Origin: Lunularia cruciata
Lineage: Eukaryota; Streptophyta; Marchantiopsida; Lunulariales; Lunulariaceae
Assembly (NCBI GenBank): GCA_948567375.1
Contig: OX419755.1
Location: forward strand, 50,225,001 to 50,289,000
Length of the DNA stretch: 64,000 nt
Reading direction: 5' to 3'
Below are positions 46,458 to 60,100 of this stretch, in pieces. The notes beneath the pieces were generated by a model. The model saw only the letters and a program-made list of their open reading frames with translations. It had not been told where the DNA came from and ran no database searches. How positions within the stretch are numbered: position 1 is the stretch's first letter; every line of letters begins with the position of its first letter. The position numbers were made by a program, and so were the translations under genes.

Positions 46458-49400
46458 ATGACTTGGAAACCTTCGCTTACATTAAATTTCTTCTTGCTGG
46501 TGATCTCAGGAGGCAAAGAAAGGACTGTCTTTCAGAAATGGAGAGAAAAATGGATCCGGATGGATATGCTGATCTTCTGGACTCTTTTCGGTGTTGGTAT
46601 TGGGATAGCCCTTGGCCTGGGGCTCTATCGTACCAAACTTTCGCCTGTGGTCCTTACTCTAATCGGTAAGTAGCTTATTATCCTGCCAGTCATAATTCAA
46701 TTGCTTTAATGTGAACAATTATCTAAGGACGTAAGTGTTTACCTTTTCCTCTACATATCTGAGCATCATCATTGAAGAGAAAAGGAAGTTCGTAACTCAC
46801 CTCCTCAGTTAGACGCGTTTTAATATGGTGATAATCTTTTTGTGCCAGGTTACCCTGGAGAAATGATGATCCGGGCTTTACAGGAGCTCATCTTGCCGTT
46901 GATTGTTTTTGCTCTGATGACGGGGGTCCTGAAACTAAGACATAATTCTGGCGGGTACAAAACCATATTTGTATCTGTTGCACTTCATGTATGTTGCATC
47001 TAGGCAGGAAACTAGTTACAGGATTCATAAGGCGATTTGTGATTGACATTCTGTAGTAGATTGTCACTGAGGTTAGTCGGCTGAGGTCGAGATCAAATTG
47101 TTTACATTCAGGATTGATACATGTTTCCGGGTTCTTGTACTATCGTTTTACCATGGCATGCAAAACTTGGTCAATTGATGGTGCTCGTTTTATCTCAGAA
47201 TCGTGCGTATCATCAAATGGTCTTTGAGCTACTACCTTCTTTCGATGCTCTTAGCCGTTGGTGTTGGAATTGTACTAGTAGAACTTATCAAGCCCGGCAA
47301 TCAAGCTACGTTTGCTGCTGACACTGGTGGTGTCTCTACCTGCGGTGGACAGAACACCACAACTGAGTAAGGTCCTGACCCTCTAGATCGAGTAACACTC
47401 CTCTCTTTCCTTTGACCGTCCAGCCAAAATGCGGGGTGCGGCCGAGGGGCTATGGTAGGAGATATAAATGCAGTATCAAGTACAGTCTGACGCTGCCTAC
47501 CATTTGTGGCCTTCGTCACATTCACCCGGGCCCTCTGATTCATTGTCTCGTCACTTAGATTGTGTCTTGTAGCAGCGGAGCATCGGAGCACGATCAAGCT
47601 ATTTGGGACTCTCTTTTCAACATTGGACGAGATATTGTCCCAACAAACATTGTGTCAGCTGCAGCGCAATCAAATCTTTTGGGCATTATCATGTTTTCTG
47701 TCGTTTTCGCTTCAGCACTCGGCATGATGGGTACAACATCTTAAGTGTCTGAACGCAAGTTGACCGCTGTGTTCTCTGTCCAATTGCCTGGTAGCAATTT
47801 TTGTAGTGTCTCTGTCTGATTGCCACACTTACTTTAAGAATATAAATATTATAATATTATATAATATTATATATATAAATGTTCACTTTCAATCATGCTG
47901 GATTCTATAGACTTAGAAAGGGTGTTGCAATAGAACATGTTGAGTTCTCGAAACTTTGCTGCAACGAGGATGTCTGCAGGATTAGGGAGCTGTGCTTTTA
48001 AACGTATATTTGTGATCAAATCTGGTGACTCAGGTGAGGAAGCGGAGCCTCTCATTAAGCTTATTGAGGTCTCCAACAAGGTCATCTTGAAGATTGTGAG
48101 TAAATGACTGCAAATGACTGATAGCTAATATCAGATGTTTGTCTCTTGACCCGTAGAGTTTGCTGATCAGGTCCTAAAGTCTCGACTTAAGTTTGTAGGT
48201 CCCTCCATTATATGAGATGTTGAAGTCTACTCGAGCCTTATGAAGCAGACACAACTCCCACCATGTGTTATGTTTCCATTTTCAATAAGAAATAAAACAA
48301 CGTTTAATTGTTGAATTTGTCAGAATGTATTTCTTTCAGCTTAGGTCACACCGTTTCATCTGAAGTCCTAAACATGACTAATCTATATATTTTTGTAATT
48401 CTTGACGTGAGCTCCCTATCCAGTGGCTTTTCGAGCATCTGTATGGTAGGGGGCTGATTCTCAATTTTACTTCCTTTCTAGATTCTGGGCGTCATAGCTT
48501 TTACACCGATTGGGGTGGCATCACTCATTGCCAGCACGATTTTAAAAGCGTGCAATTTGGGAGGCCTGCTCAAAGCCTTGGCTCTTTATGTGGGTACGGT
48601 GTTGGCTGGCTTTGCCATACATTCAGTTATAGTACTGCCAATCACTATGATTCTCTTATCAGGCCGGAATCCAATAACAGCAGTCAGGTAGGGTCCTTCA
48701 ACTTCTCCAATCACAAGTCATGTAATCATTAATATGTCATAGTATCGTATCCATATTCCGTTACTCAATCAATCGCTAGAGTGGTTTCTTGAACTGCAAT
48801 TGGTGGGAAATTTTAGCAGAGTTTGAATTGGACTTTTAAAGAATCTTATGCCTGAGGGTGCAGGGCCTTCTTTCCTGCACTAGTCATGGGCATAGGGACG
48901 GCTTCCAGTGCAGCAACAATGCCCGTGACTATAAAGAATGCAGAGGATCTTGGTTGTGACTCGGGCATCGTTCAGTTTGTAATTCCTCTTGGGACTAATA
49001 TCAACCGTGATGGAGCAGCTTTGTATGAAGCTGTATCAGTGATTTTTATACTCCAGGTAATCTTTAAACCGAGTGCCTGGCAGTTAGGATCCTCATATCT
49101 TTATTTGTTCCACTGCTCCCTTCCCCAGCTAATTCCTTCCCTATTATTGTTCCCTCGCTCTTTGCCTGCTTCATGGTTCATACCTGACGTTCGACCTCCA
49201 GAGTCTCCAGTGTTCCTACCCGACTCCAGCCTACAGTTTAATTTTCTTCGTTCATGCACTGCTTACTGGTGGTCAATTAAACAATGTTTTATATTTCTCG
49301 AATTCGTTTGAATAGCTGTTATCGACTTCAAGTTGTTTACTAGTCCTTTAGATATATGTTGTTCTCGATTTGTTGCAATTATGCCTTCGCTTCAGGTTAC

Positions 49401-50182
49401 ATTCGATGCATTCTGCTTTACGGATTTATCACTATTCTAGCATTGTGCATAATGTACATCTTGGTTACCGATCATATGCATTTAATGAGTTCTGGATCAC
49501 CCGTTCCTAGAACGGCTTCTGCTCTCATCTACCTATGTCTTTATTTTTCTGTTCATCGAGTTGCATGTTTCGTGTTACCACCTTTCTTCACAGTGTTCAT
49601 TTGCTAGTTCCAAGTTCATGATATCATTGTGGAACTCAAAGTTCGAATTTGCACTTGCAGGCTCATGGAGTGAGTATGACAGCAGGGAACATTCTAGTGG
49701 TTGTTTTGACAGCGACCCTGGCAGCCGTTGGAGCTGCATCCATCCCAAACACTGCGTTGATAACCATGATAACTGTCTTACAGGTGCAACACAAGGTTTT
49801 CCCGCCAAGGGAGTGAAATCGTAACTGCTGTCACCATTCAGTGTTGGTAGCTGCAGTAGGATTTTCGTAGTGTACAGTTTACATTGAGTTAGAAATTGCT
49901 AAAGCTTGCTAATGATTCATGATTCTAAGATAACGTGCAATAGTGAGTACGAGATTATAGCGTTTGGTTTGGTTTCGCTCTAAAAGATAACATTTGCTTG
50001 GGATCCAGGCTCTGGGGTACTCACAATACATCAGTGATGTTGCTGTGCTGTATGCGGTGGACTGGTTTTTGGGTATGGTACGCACTGCTGTGAACATATG
50101 GGGAGATTCCTGCGCTGTCGTGGTGGTGGATCACTGGCACAAGGAACATATAAAAAAAGTGGGCTCCTTGCCGGTCTATTGA
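46458..50182 (+). CDS. SLC1/DAACS-family sodium-coupled dicarboxylate or amino-acid symporter (nine exons)
   Basis: Exons by eye: 46458-46665, 46849-46954, 47199-47366, 47573-47730, 48034-48095, 48482-48687, 48864-49056, 49661-49783, 50009-50182. All introns are GT-AG, and the joined frame is 465 codons plus stop. Family signatures occur in order: YPGEMMIRALQELILPLIVF (TM2 region), SYYLLSMLLAVGVGI, the HP1 serine loop TASSAATMPVTIK, the TM7 motif TNINRDGAALYEA, HP2 TATLAAVGAASIPNTALITM, and TM8 VDWFLGMVRTAVNIWGDS. Members are trimeric elevator transporters driven by sodium or protons. Two substrate/ion-site positions deviate (NMDGT to NRDGA, and Asp to Gly in TM8), treated as findings. The N-terminus is uncertain: ATG 46458 gives a short leader, and an upstream exon could splice at the AG at 46509-46510. 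Confidence 0.9.
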
Positions 50183-51123
50183 GCCCTTCAACCTTCTCCA
50201 GAAGACAAACAACAAAGACTTCCGGAATAGTTTGAAGATTGAGCGTGGCTGTACCCATCCAGGAGTTGCCTAAAACGGTAACGGTTCAAGAGGGGGTTCC
50301 CAATCCTTTACGTTTGAAGACTATGATCAGCATCCAAGTGGTTTTCTCAAGCTCAGAATTTGGAGATCTCCTTTGTATTAAACAGGCTTTGAGATGTTGG
50401 AGCCAACTTCGAAGAATCAGACAAAAAGAATTATCTTGCATCCAGTTATCTAGACTGCAAATCTGATTGCCTTCCTCCTGGGACATAACCGTTGGATTCT
50501 TCAGATGGATTTATCTTGACATCTGCTGATCATCAAGTCCCGAATACCACACTCTCAGTCTAGGGTAAAACTAAATTTTAAGTATTTTACTTTACCGCTG
50601 GTACAGAGATCAGTTGCGATATCTGATATGACTCCTACCTAAACTTCTGCCTTGTGTAAAGGAATTATCTAGAGGTCTGTCCTGGATAAGGGATCCGAAG
50701 GGAAAAAAGCCTTTATTCTAAGTTGAGTCCACAGCTTGTTCAGACATGCCTGAAATCTAAATGTCCTTAGTAAAGTCTCTGAGGTTTCTCTCTCTGGATC
50801 GTAGTGCTCGAACCTCTACAGATTTTCAATGTTCCCTCTGGGCCCCATCCTGGTGCCATCTTACCAGCAATGAAGTCCGATATGAACACAGTGATTCTGT
50901 AGGGAAGTGAATCTTGCTGGACACAAGAATTTATGAGGGACTTCTACATTAATAAACAGCCAGTTCGAAACTTGCAAAGTGCTCCACCCATTAGGGCACT
51001 GAGCTCATATCGAGGTCGTACTACGATTAGGATCCTTAACTGGACTTTGAACTGGTTTCCTCTTTCATTTTTCAGTTGTGTAACCCAAGCGTCAGTTGAG
51101 TTTTGAGGGATACGCTCATTTCT
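50183..51123. other. Convergent intergenic stretch
   Basis: It holds the 3' ends of the SLC1-type and DRC5 genes. No other gene is seen. Confidence 0.55.
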
Positions 51124-54100
51124 TCATAGTCCTGGTTCTTGACTCACTTTTTCTTTCATATCTTTCATGGCATCCAGTCCCCAGTATGGTTTGGCGTCTT
51201 CTATGTTCTTTATAGCTATCTGTGCGTTGATTGCCGCAAACTGTGTCTCTGCATATACCACAGGCTCAGGAGGTGGGTGCTGTGAAGGAAGACCGACCAT
51301 GCGAGCACATGCGAGAGTGCAAGCCTCATTGTGCTCATGACCAACATGTACGATGTTATCCTCTATTTCCTTCGAGCTTGCAGCTTCTTTATCGGTTGCC
51401 GCCGCTGCTTCTGATGCTGCTGCTGCTGCCGCCTCTTCATCTGCCTTCAACTTGTCACTCTGTTCCTTCGCTTCTGCCTCGTCTTCCGACTCTTCGTCTT
51501 TTTCTTCTTCTTCTTCTTTGTCATCCTTGTTTTCCTTGTTAGCATCTCCATCCTCCTTGTTTTTCTTGTCCTGTTCTGTAGCTTCGAGAGGTTTTACATC
51601 TTTTTCTTCATCTTTTGGAGGTGGTATAGGACCAACCGGATCAGGTGTCCATGCATGATGAAGAGATACCCTTCCATGCTTCCTTTCTACAAGATAATTC
51701 AAAATCCTAGTTTCGAGATCTTCTCCACAATCGCAGCCGCCAATCCATAACTCTTTCATCTGCTTTCCAGCGTCCTGATTCATTAAACATTCACCTATTT
51801 GAGTAACATGAGGCCCATCTTTCTTTTCTTTTCTAACAAGCCTTGGCTCCGATCTGTCATTTTGGCATAGCAAATCAGTCTTTAATAATTTTGGTTCCTG
51901 AGATGACAACCTACAGATGAGGAAAAGATTCATTCTTCAGAACCATTCAGGGTGGAATACAAGAGGAAGAAATAATTGTACAAGTTACGTGGCCTCACCA
52001 GACCAGTAAGTACAGTTTCACCCCCCACTCTTCCGATTTTACGGTTGCCTGATATATTTAGCGCCGTCAGCGCAGAATGCTTGTTGTGCATCAGCCTCCC
52101 GAATGACTGAACACTGTCTTCGCCGATGTCACAAGACTCCATGCTGATCCTCTGCAATACATTCTGCATGTGATGTACTACTTGACCCAAGGAGGAGCGG
52201 TGTAAGGATGTACGTCAGCGGCACCTCCACTTTTGAAGCAGAAAAACGAGTTTCTAGATGAGATGAACTGGCACCCTGAAACAACCGAGTTATTTGCCTA
52301 ACTTTGCAGTGATCAATGTTACGTAAAACTCTTGCACCTGTCGGAATTCTTAGCAAGGTTTGCAGCAGCATCAGCAACAGTAGTTGCTGTCGACCGGATA
52401 ACTCCGTAATCATTAAAATGGTCCTGTGACCTCAGAAATTAGAAATTAGAAAACTTTGATGAGTTCCGCTAGAAGTAGGATTTGACTTTGTTTGTACTTG
52501 TATGACGGGGTTGTTGTTGGCCCAATCCAAGATGCGTTTGCCACCAAGGTCCCCGAAGTAATTAGCAGCCAAGTTCAGGGAAACCAGCGACCGATTGACG
52601 TCTTCGCACTGAGCTAAGAACCTACAACCTGCACGCAACATTCAAACATTGTTCTTTGAAGACCAACTGTGTGAAGGTGTCATTTACAAGCTTGATAATA
52701 GCATAGTAGTAAACATCTACTGGAATATGATGTAGCCTCAAGGCATACGCTGGGTTACTGCACTGGGGGAAAGGGGGAATAAATACAGGACTGACCCTCA
52801 GCCGTTATCTTGTTGCCGGCCAGATTCAACATTCCGAGAACTGAGTTCTCGTTTTTCAGTACGTGAGCTACTTGCCTCACGCCTTCGTCAGAAAGAATAT
52901 TGTAGGACAAATCCATGTCCACTACTGTAGGATTTGCCGTCAAGCCTTTCGCAAGTATCCCCATCTTCCTTTTCAAAACAATTCCGAATATGTTAAACAA
53001 ACTGTGAACAATCAGACAGTGTTAGTCAAGCGTTTGCGCTCGTTGCAGGATATCTATGCAAACAATAATTTAGTACAACCTTGTCACGTGATGGAAAGTT
53101 GAACGATTCCACTTCCATGGGGCCTTCTTCCTTCAAGCTCCTGAAGGACTTTCCGATGATTTTAAGGGTTCCGTAATATGAAGTCGGAGTTGTGAGGTGC
53201 AAAGATAGGCTTTAGGTAGGTGTGTGTTCCCATTCTCTTCGTGGGTACCATAAGCATAAATTTGAAATTTGGCGTCCCGGTCAGAAAGTTCGTTCACACC
53301 CCTGTAAACCTCCTGTTCAACTAACTTGAGTTTCGGGAAGCCTCTAAGCTAATCTCCCCCTCTCCCTCAATATATTTCCCCTTAAGCCCTCTTTACTTTA
53401 CAGAAAGGTCTATTCTAGATAGAGTACACATATCTAGCCCTCCACATGTTAGGTTTATTTCTGCTATCTTTAAATCAGATTGTCATTGTTTACTTTACAT
53501 ATCTTGCACCTCATTTGCATTTAATGAATTCTGGATCCCCCTTCCCTTGAACGGCTTCTGTCCTCATTTCTCTACATCTAGTCCTCCACAATCCAGCCAC
53601 TACATTCCTGTTCAAGTTGCCCAGTTCTTGTATCAGGCCCAGGCCCAGGCTCTAGCTAGGTGGATTCTAGAATCTTCATGGCTCCGCGTTTTACCTCCAA
53701 AGCATAGTCACCTCCGGTGCTCCTTGATGTTTAATCATGTAAGTGAGTATAGACGGGTAACCCATGTGCCAGCACTTCTTCTCTTACATCTTAGTTGCCT
53801 TATCGAGCCTACATCCACCTACCATTTAGTAGTTTATTTCATTCCTCCATGATTATCAACCAGATGAGGAGTTACAATTGATAGAGTCATGCCTTGCCTC
53901 TGTTCTACTCCACTCTCCAGGATTCTCAATAGGTGGGTCATCAGTTTTATAGCATTTATGGGCAACCTCATAAATGTCATCAGTTTTATAGCATTTATGG
54001 GGTTGCCTTTCCCCTTATGCTCTAGATTTGTGTTTTCTTTTTCTATTTGTTTTCTATCAGTGCGTTGCAAATGATCATGTGCCCTTTGGAGTTGCTTGCC

Positions 54101-57100
54101 TATTTGGTGCCTCTTGGTCTCCTCGCTCTTGCTAAGGAGACTTTAGGTGTACGCCTCATTACTGTTGAGATGTTTTTTTGTGTTTGGTTTCTCATACTAT
54201 TTGCTTATTGACACAGAAGCACTATGACAAAAAATGCACTAAGAGGAAGCAATTAACATATGACATCCCCTAGCAATGATTATAAAGGTACATAAGATGA
54301 GAGAACTCTTCAACATAGTTATGGTCCACTAAGTCCACTATGTTGGCTAATGTATTGTTGATGTTGTGGATTACCAAGGCATATTATAAATCTAACACTG
54401 GCTCTTAATGGACATTTTGCACTTTTCTACTTATCTATAATTCCTAGTGCATGACAAAACATTGTATGCAGTTCTTTAGTCAATCCCTTGGTGAAGACGT
54501 TAGCAGTATTATCTTTGGTGTCCACCCGTGATACAAACATCTCCTTCTCTTCAACTCTTTCTCTAATATAGTGGAATCTAATATCTATATGCTTTTTTTT
54601 CTCATCCTACTTTGTTGGAGTAACAAGGGAAATTCCACAATTGTTGTTGTAGTACAGCTTCATTGTTTGTATGGGAAAATCCAAGTCACTTAACAAGTGC
54701 TTAATCCATATTGCTTCAGCACTTAACAAGCACTTAATTCATACTGCTTCAGTACTTGCTTTGACAGAATGATGTATTCAGGTTTGGTGTTGGATTGTGA
54801 AACATGAACTTGTCTTTTGCTTGACCAACAAATAGTTGCATTACAAAAGATAAAGCAATAGACTCCTTAGATCTTCTTGTGTCTTGATCTCCTCTCCAAT
54901 TTGAGTTGGAGTACCAATGAATGGGAGTACTAGATGCATTGCAAGTTAGGCCCTACAACAGTGTACCTTGAAGGTATCTGAAAATCCTTTTGATAGCCTT
55001 CCAATGGTTTAGGCCAAGATTTCCATATACTTGGCAACTGAACTCACAAGATAAGCTAAATCACCCCTAGTGCTTACTATAGCCCACATCAACTACCCAC
55101 TGTAGATTGGTAAGGTACTATTATCATATACTCTCTCTCTATATCAATTTTTGGACAGTCCTAAAGACTTAATTTCACTCTTGACTCTATAGGATTGTAA
55201 ATAGGTTCACAATCTTGCATATGGAATCTTGTGAGGATCTCTCTTGAGATAGGCTGACCCTTTGTTGTTTTCTATCTCTTGTGGCTTGATATTGAAGACA
55301 ATGACTAACCTCTCCCAGATCAGTCATCTCAAAGCCTTGTTTAAGAGACTCTTTGATAGAGAGGAGAAGAGAAATATTACTATTGGTAAGAATGCAATCA
55401 TCTACATAAAGAGATAAGATGATAAAATGAGAACTAGAGTGTAAGATGTAGAGATTAGAATCAGCTTTAGAGTGCTCAAATCCCATACCAAGGAAAAAAG
55501 TAAGCAAACTTGCAATACCACTGTTTGGTAGACTATTTGAGACCATACAAAGTCTTGAAGACCTATAAAACCAATTGCATTGGTTGATTGGCTTGATGTT
55601 GCTTGTATTTGTTAGGAGTAAACAAACCAAGAGGATCATGCATGTAGATTCTCTCAATCAATGTGCCATTGAGAAAAGTGGTTTTTGACATCAAGAGCAT
55701 GTACTTGCAAATCATTCTAAGTTGAGTAAGCAAGCAACACTCAAATTTTTTAATCAATTTGACAACATATTATCAATATCTTGTCTCTATGTAGTCAATA
55801 CTTGGAATTTGAGAGAAGCCATGGGCAACAAGTCTAGCCTTGTACCTTGTGCATCCTATTTCTTCTTGAAAATCAATTTACAAGTTAATGCCTTGCAACT
55901 TGCTAGTAACTTGGTGATGACTCATGTTTGATTGTTCTCCATGGATTGAGTTTAACTCATTTTGAATAGCATCAAGCCATTTACTAGAATCAGGTCTAGT
56001 GATAGCAGCTTTATAAGGATTTGGATCAGGGTTGGATGTAGAATAATGCATACCTAGTGCATTAGCAGACTCCATTATGCATCATATTTTTGAATTTGAG
56101 TGTGAAGTTTGATGCCTTGACATACGGAAGATGATTGGAAAACATCTAGAGAAGGAAGAGGTTTTAGCCTCCTAGTGTAAAAACTGGTAGAGGATCCTAA
56201 GGACCTTTTTGGAGTACCAAAACTAGTAGATAATGACTTAAGTGAAGAAGATAATGGAGAAGGAATTGTTGGAGTTGTAAGATTATGGATAGAAGGTGAT
56301 AGAGACAGAGTAGGAGTTGGTGGCAATAGACTATTGGTAGATTGAGAACCAGAAGTAAGAGCGGAAATGAAATCTTTTGGATCATAGATGAAATCCAGTT
56401 GAACATTTTGAGTGTCAAAATACTATTTGGTTCATGAGCATAGGTTTGCTCTTGAAACTAAACATCTCTTGACAAAAAAAATGGAGTTAGTAGATATCTT
56501 TTGTAGTCTATAGGCTTTACTTTCATGGTCATAGACTAGGAAAATGCACTTGGAAGACTTAGAATCAAGTTTAGATGTGGAAGAAGATGGAACATGTGTA
56601 TAAGCAATGCATCCAATAATGTGAAGTAGGGATAGATTAGGTTTATGGACAAACCAAAGTTGGATGGGTGTAACTTTAAAGGAAGTAGCTTTGGTAGGAC
56701 TTCAATTTTGCAAAAAGTTAGCGGTTTGTAGTGCCTCTCCTCAGTAAGGATTGGAAATTCTAGACTCAACATAGAACGGACAGCTTCCACCAATGTTCTA
56801 TTCTTTCTCTCAACAACACCATTTTGTTGAGGAGTATGTGGAGTGTTGAATTGGAATATGATACCTTTGCCTTTGTAAAAAAGATGAAAATCTGCAGATT
56901 TGTATTCATCACCATTGTTTGAGCACAACACTTGAACCTTCTGATTGAATTGCATCTTTGCATAGGTCACATATTTTTGGAAACAAGTAAAAATTTTAGG
57001 TTTGAACTTGCTCAGATAGAAGAATGTGTGCCTTGTGTATTCATCAATGAAGGTCACAAAATATATGTAACAAGTGTAAGTAGTGGAAGAGATAGGACCA

Positions 57101-60100
57101 CAAACATTAGCATAGATGAGAGTCAATGGAAAAATGGCTCTAGTATCTCCTTCTATGTGAAAGTAAATTGAGTTTGCTTGCCATGAAGACAAGATGTGCA
57201 AATAGGAAGTAGATTAGGATAGATTTGACCCATCCCAACAACCAGATCTTTGTCTTGTAGAAGTTGAAGTTGAGTCTTGTTGATGTGCCCAAGACATCTA
57301 TGCCATAGGGAAGTAATAGCAAAAGATGTATCCCTAGTTGGAATAGAGATTGCAACAACTTGAAATTATTGAGACTAAGTTGAAGTAGAGATTGTACCAT
57401 CTTGAGGTTGCTCAATGGACTCTCCCAGAAGCCTAACATTTTCCAATCTAGGACAAGATGAAATCAAATTTTTCAGATCATCATAAATGAAAAGTTGGTT
57501 TTATTTGACTGAAATGATCCATGTGATTTGCTCAACTAAAATGCTGAATAGAGATTCTTGTTTAGCAAAGGAACATGTATAACATCTTCTAGCATGTATG
57601 AGTACTCTAAACAGGCAAGCTTAATAGAAATTGTCCCATGCCCTAGAATAGCAATGTTGAAACCATCAGCCAAGTAAACTTGTCTAGGTGGTGAATATGC
57701 TTCATAGACCAAACAAGTTTGTTGATAGGTCATGTGTTGTGAAGCACCAATGTTGATGAACCATTGCTTGTCCTGAGTGATTGAAGGAAAAACATCAATG
57801 TTTTTTAAAGAGAGTTGAGTTGTACAAGCATTGGAGTGATGGTGTTCATTGCCTCCTTTCTCCCTTGCATCAATATGTGCTCACAATTGTCTTTGATGTG
57901 ATGATTGTTCTTTGAGCAGTAGTGAAAAATGATAGAAAGTCTGAATGAATTCCCTCTAAAAGATCTAGAGAAAGAGCTCTGATTTTGATTGGAAGATCTG
58001 TTGAAAGATTTCTGACCAAAGAAAGGATTTTGACCAAAAGATTTGTTGAAAGTGTTCTAACCATAAAAACCATGAGATTCATTCTTCCAACTCTCCTTGC
58101 CTTTGCCTTTGTTTCTATAAGAAGATGTAGAGCCTTGTGTGATTACTAAAGCAGTTTTTTGCTCTATAAGACCTTCATACTTCATATGATCTCTTCTTGA
58201 AGAAGAGGAATGACATGAAAGAGATGTAATGCCTTTGTATTTCCAATGATTGCAGAAAGTATTGGCATAGATCTCATCAAATGAAGCTTAGCTTGCTAGT
58301 CATCAATTGGGTTGTTCATCACAACTCATTGGGTGAGGACTTCAAAAAAATTGGTAATATGTTTTGCTATATTGGTGCCTTCATGCATCTTCAAATACAT
58401 CAAAATTTCTAGTAGGTACAAGCTTGTGATGTCATCTATACCTTCATACATGGTAATTAAATTTATCCATGCTTCACTTGCAAATGTGTACTTGTTGATA
58501 GTAGAAGTAAATTCAAGAGCTAATGCTCAATATATTGCTTCAAGAGCATCAAGATTCTTATGCTCCCAATCAAGTAGGTAGCTAGAGAGGTGTGCTTGAC
58601 TTCAATACAATCAACAATGGTAAAAATTGAAACTACCTTCAGCTTAAAGGCAAGACAATGTTTCCAAGATTGGAAATAATTGCCATTAAATTTGACAAAA
58701 ATGGAGTCAAATTGTATGGTTGGATTAGCAAATATTCCAAGAGCAAGAGCACCAACACCAACAATAGGATCAAGACCTAAACCAACACTAGTAGCACCAA
58801 TAATAGACATAATGATTTGATTCACAAAGGATAGTGGAGAATTTCTCTCCCAAAACACAAAGAAAAGACACTCTTTAGAGGAAGAACAAGAGTTCTTGTT
58901 TTCCATAGACACTAATGTGTAAGAAAATTAGACCTCTCAAAATTTTGAAATTATGTGCTAAAGAAATTATGTGCTAAGGCATCCCCTAGTAGCTAAAGAG
59001 GAAATTGCAAGGCTTACTACTTTGATATCATGATTAAAAATGCACCATGAGGAAAGATGCAATGTGAGGAAACAATTAACATATGGCATCTCCAAGACAA
59101 AGATTATACAAGTACATAAGATGAAACAGCTCTCAAACATAATTATGGTCCACTAAATCCACAATGTTAACTAACCTAGTGCTGATGTAGTGGACCACCA
59201 AGGCATATTATAAATCTATCATTGACAATTACAATAATTTTTTTCTTTCTTCTTGTTTCTCCATCAATATGTTGTGGCTACTCTAGGGAGATGTAAGACA
59301 ATTATTACAAACATTTGAGTATTATTGAACAGTCATCCAGATTGGATAGTGGTTCAAGGTGATGTCTTTAATACCTTCAATACCAACTCTCATCCAATGT
59401 TGTGCCATGTTCTTTGCTCAATTGGAGATTAAATCCACTCCTTGATCCTATTTATCCACAGTTTCTACATTATTGAGATATTTCAATTGTAAAACCACTA
59501 TACCATTGCCTACATGAGAACTCACATAATTGATATCAATTGAAGATACATGATAGAGGGATCCCTTGGGGTGCCTCTCTTTGCCATAGTGCAATACATG
59601 GTTTTAAGACAAGTAATTGTGGCTTTTTTGTCTTTTCTTTTCCCATCCCTCTTAGACTACATTCATATTGTGTGCACTTTGGAGGATGTAGTTAGAGTGG
59701 TATTTGCTGTCACACTCCACTAAGAGGCCTTGGATTTTCATGTCCAAATGCCTAAATGTAAGGTTTGGAGCCCATGCACAATCCTCACTCCCTTTGACTT
59801 TTAACTAGGATTTTAGTTTTACGTTAATGGTTAGAGAGTTTTGGGCTCTCCTATAGGATAGGGAGATTTTTGTAATTTATTCATCTCAAACACCTTCGTA
59901 TAGGCCACAACTTATGTTCACCTCCTTATTTGGTTGGGGAATCCCATATTGTCTATTCCATTCCTACATGGTGCTACCTCCTTAAGGCTTTATATTTGGC
60001 ACAAAATTTCTTGCCTATGTAAGTATTATTGTCACATTTGCAAATGTTTGATTTGCCATACTTTCTCCACTCTCTTAGAGCCATGCATGCTTCCATAACT

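Larger units (their letters stand above)
54225..59221 (-). mobile_element. Ty1/Copia LTR retrotransposon, decayed, in DRC5 intron 4
   Basis: LTRs are 54225-54397 (173 bp) and 59031-59221 (191 bp), TG...CA-bounded and clearly diverged. Next to the 5' LTR on the minus strand, TGATATCAAAG resembles the initiator-Met primer site. Minus-strand order is gag (58912-58520, including FVKFNGNYFQSWK), GAG-pre-integrase with a conserved H-x-C region, integrase (57201-56536: IYANVCGPISS, FIDEYTRHTFFYLSK, CSNNGDEYKS, NTPHTPQQNGVVERKNRTL), then RT (55657-55187: ILSLYVDDCILT, FEMTDLGEVSHCLQYQ). Integrase before RT makes it Copia. Many frameshifts and stops make it inactive. No convincing target-site duplication is visible. 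Confidence 0.88.

Noticed and set aside
51231-51658. Plus-strand Ser-rich frames at the DRC5 3' exon
   Set aside because: They are the antisense shadow of the acidic, Ala-rich DRC5 tail.
54219-59230. Target-site duplication of the Copia element
   Set aside because: The bases flanking the two LTRs (CACTA and TTGAC) do not match, so the element is too old or a boundary has changed.
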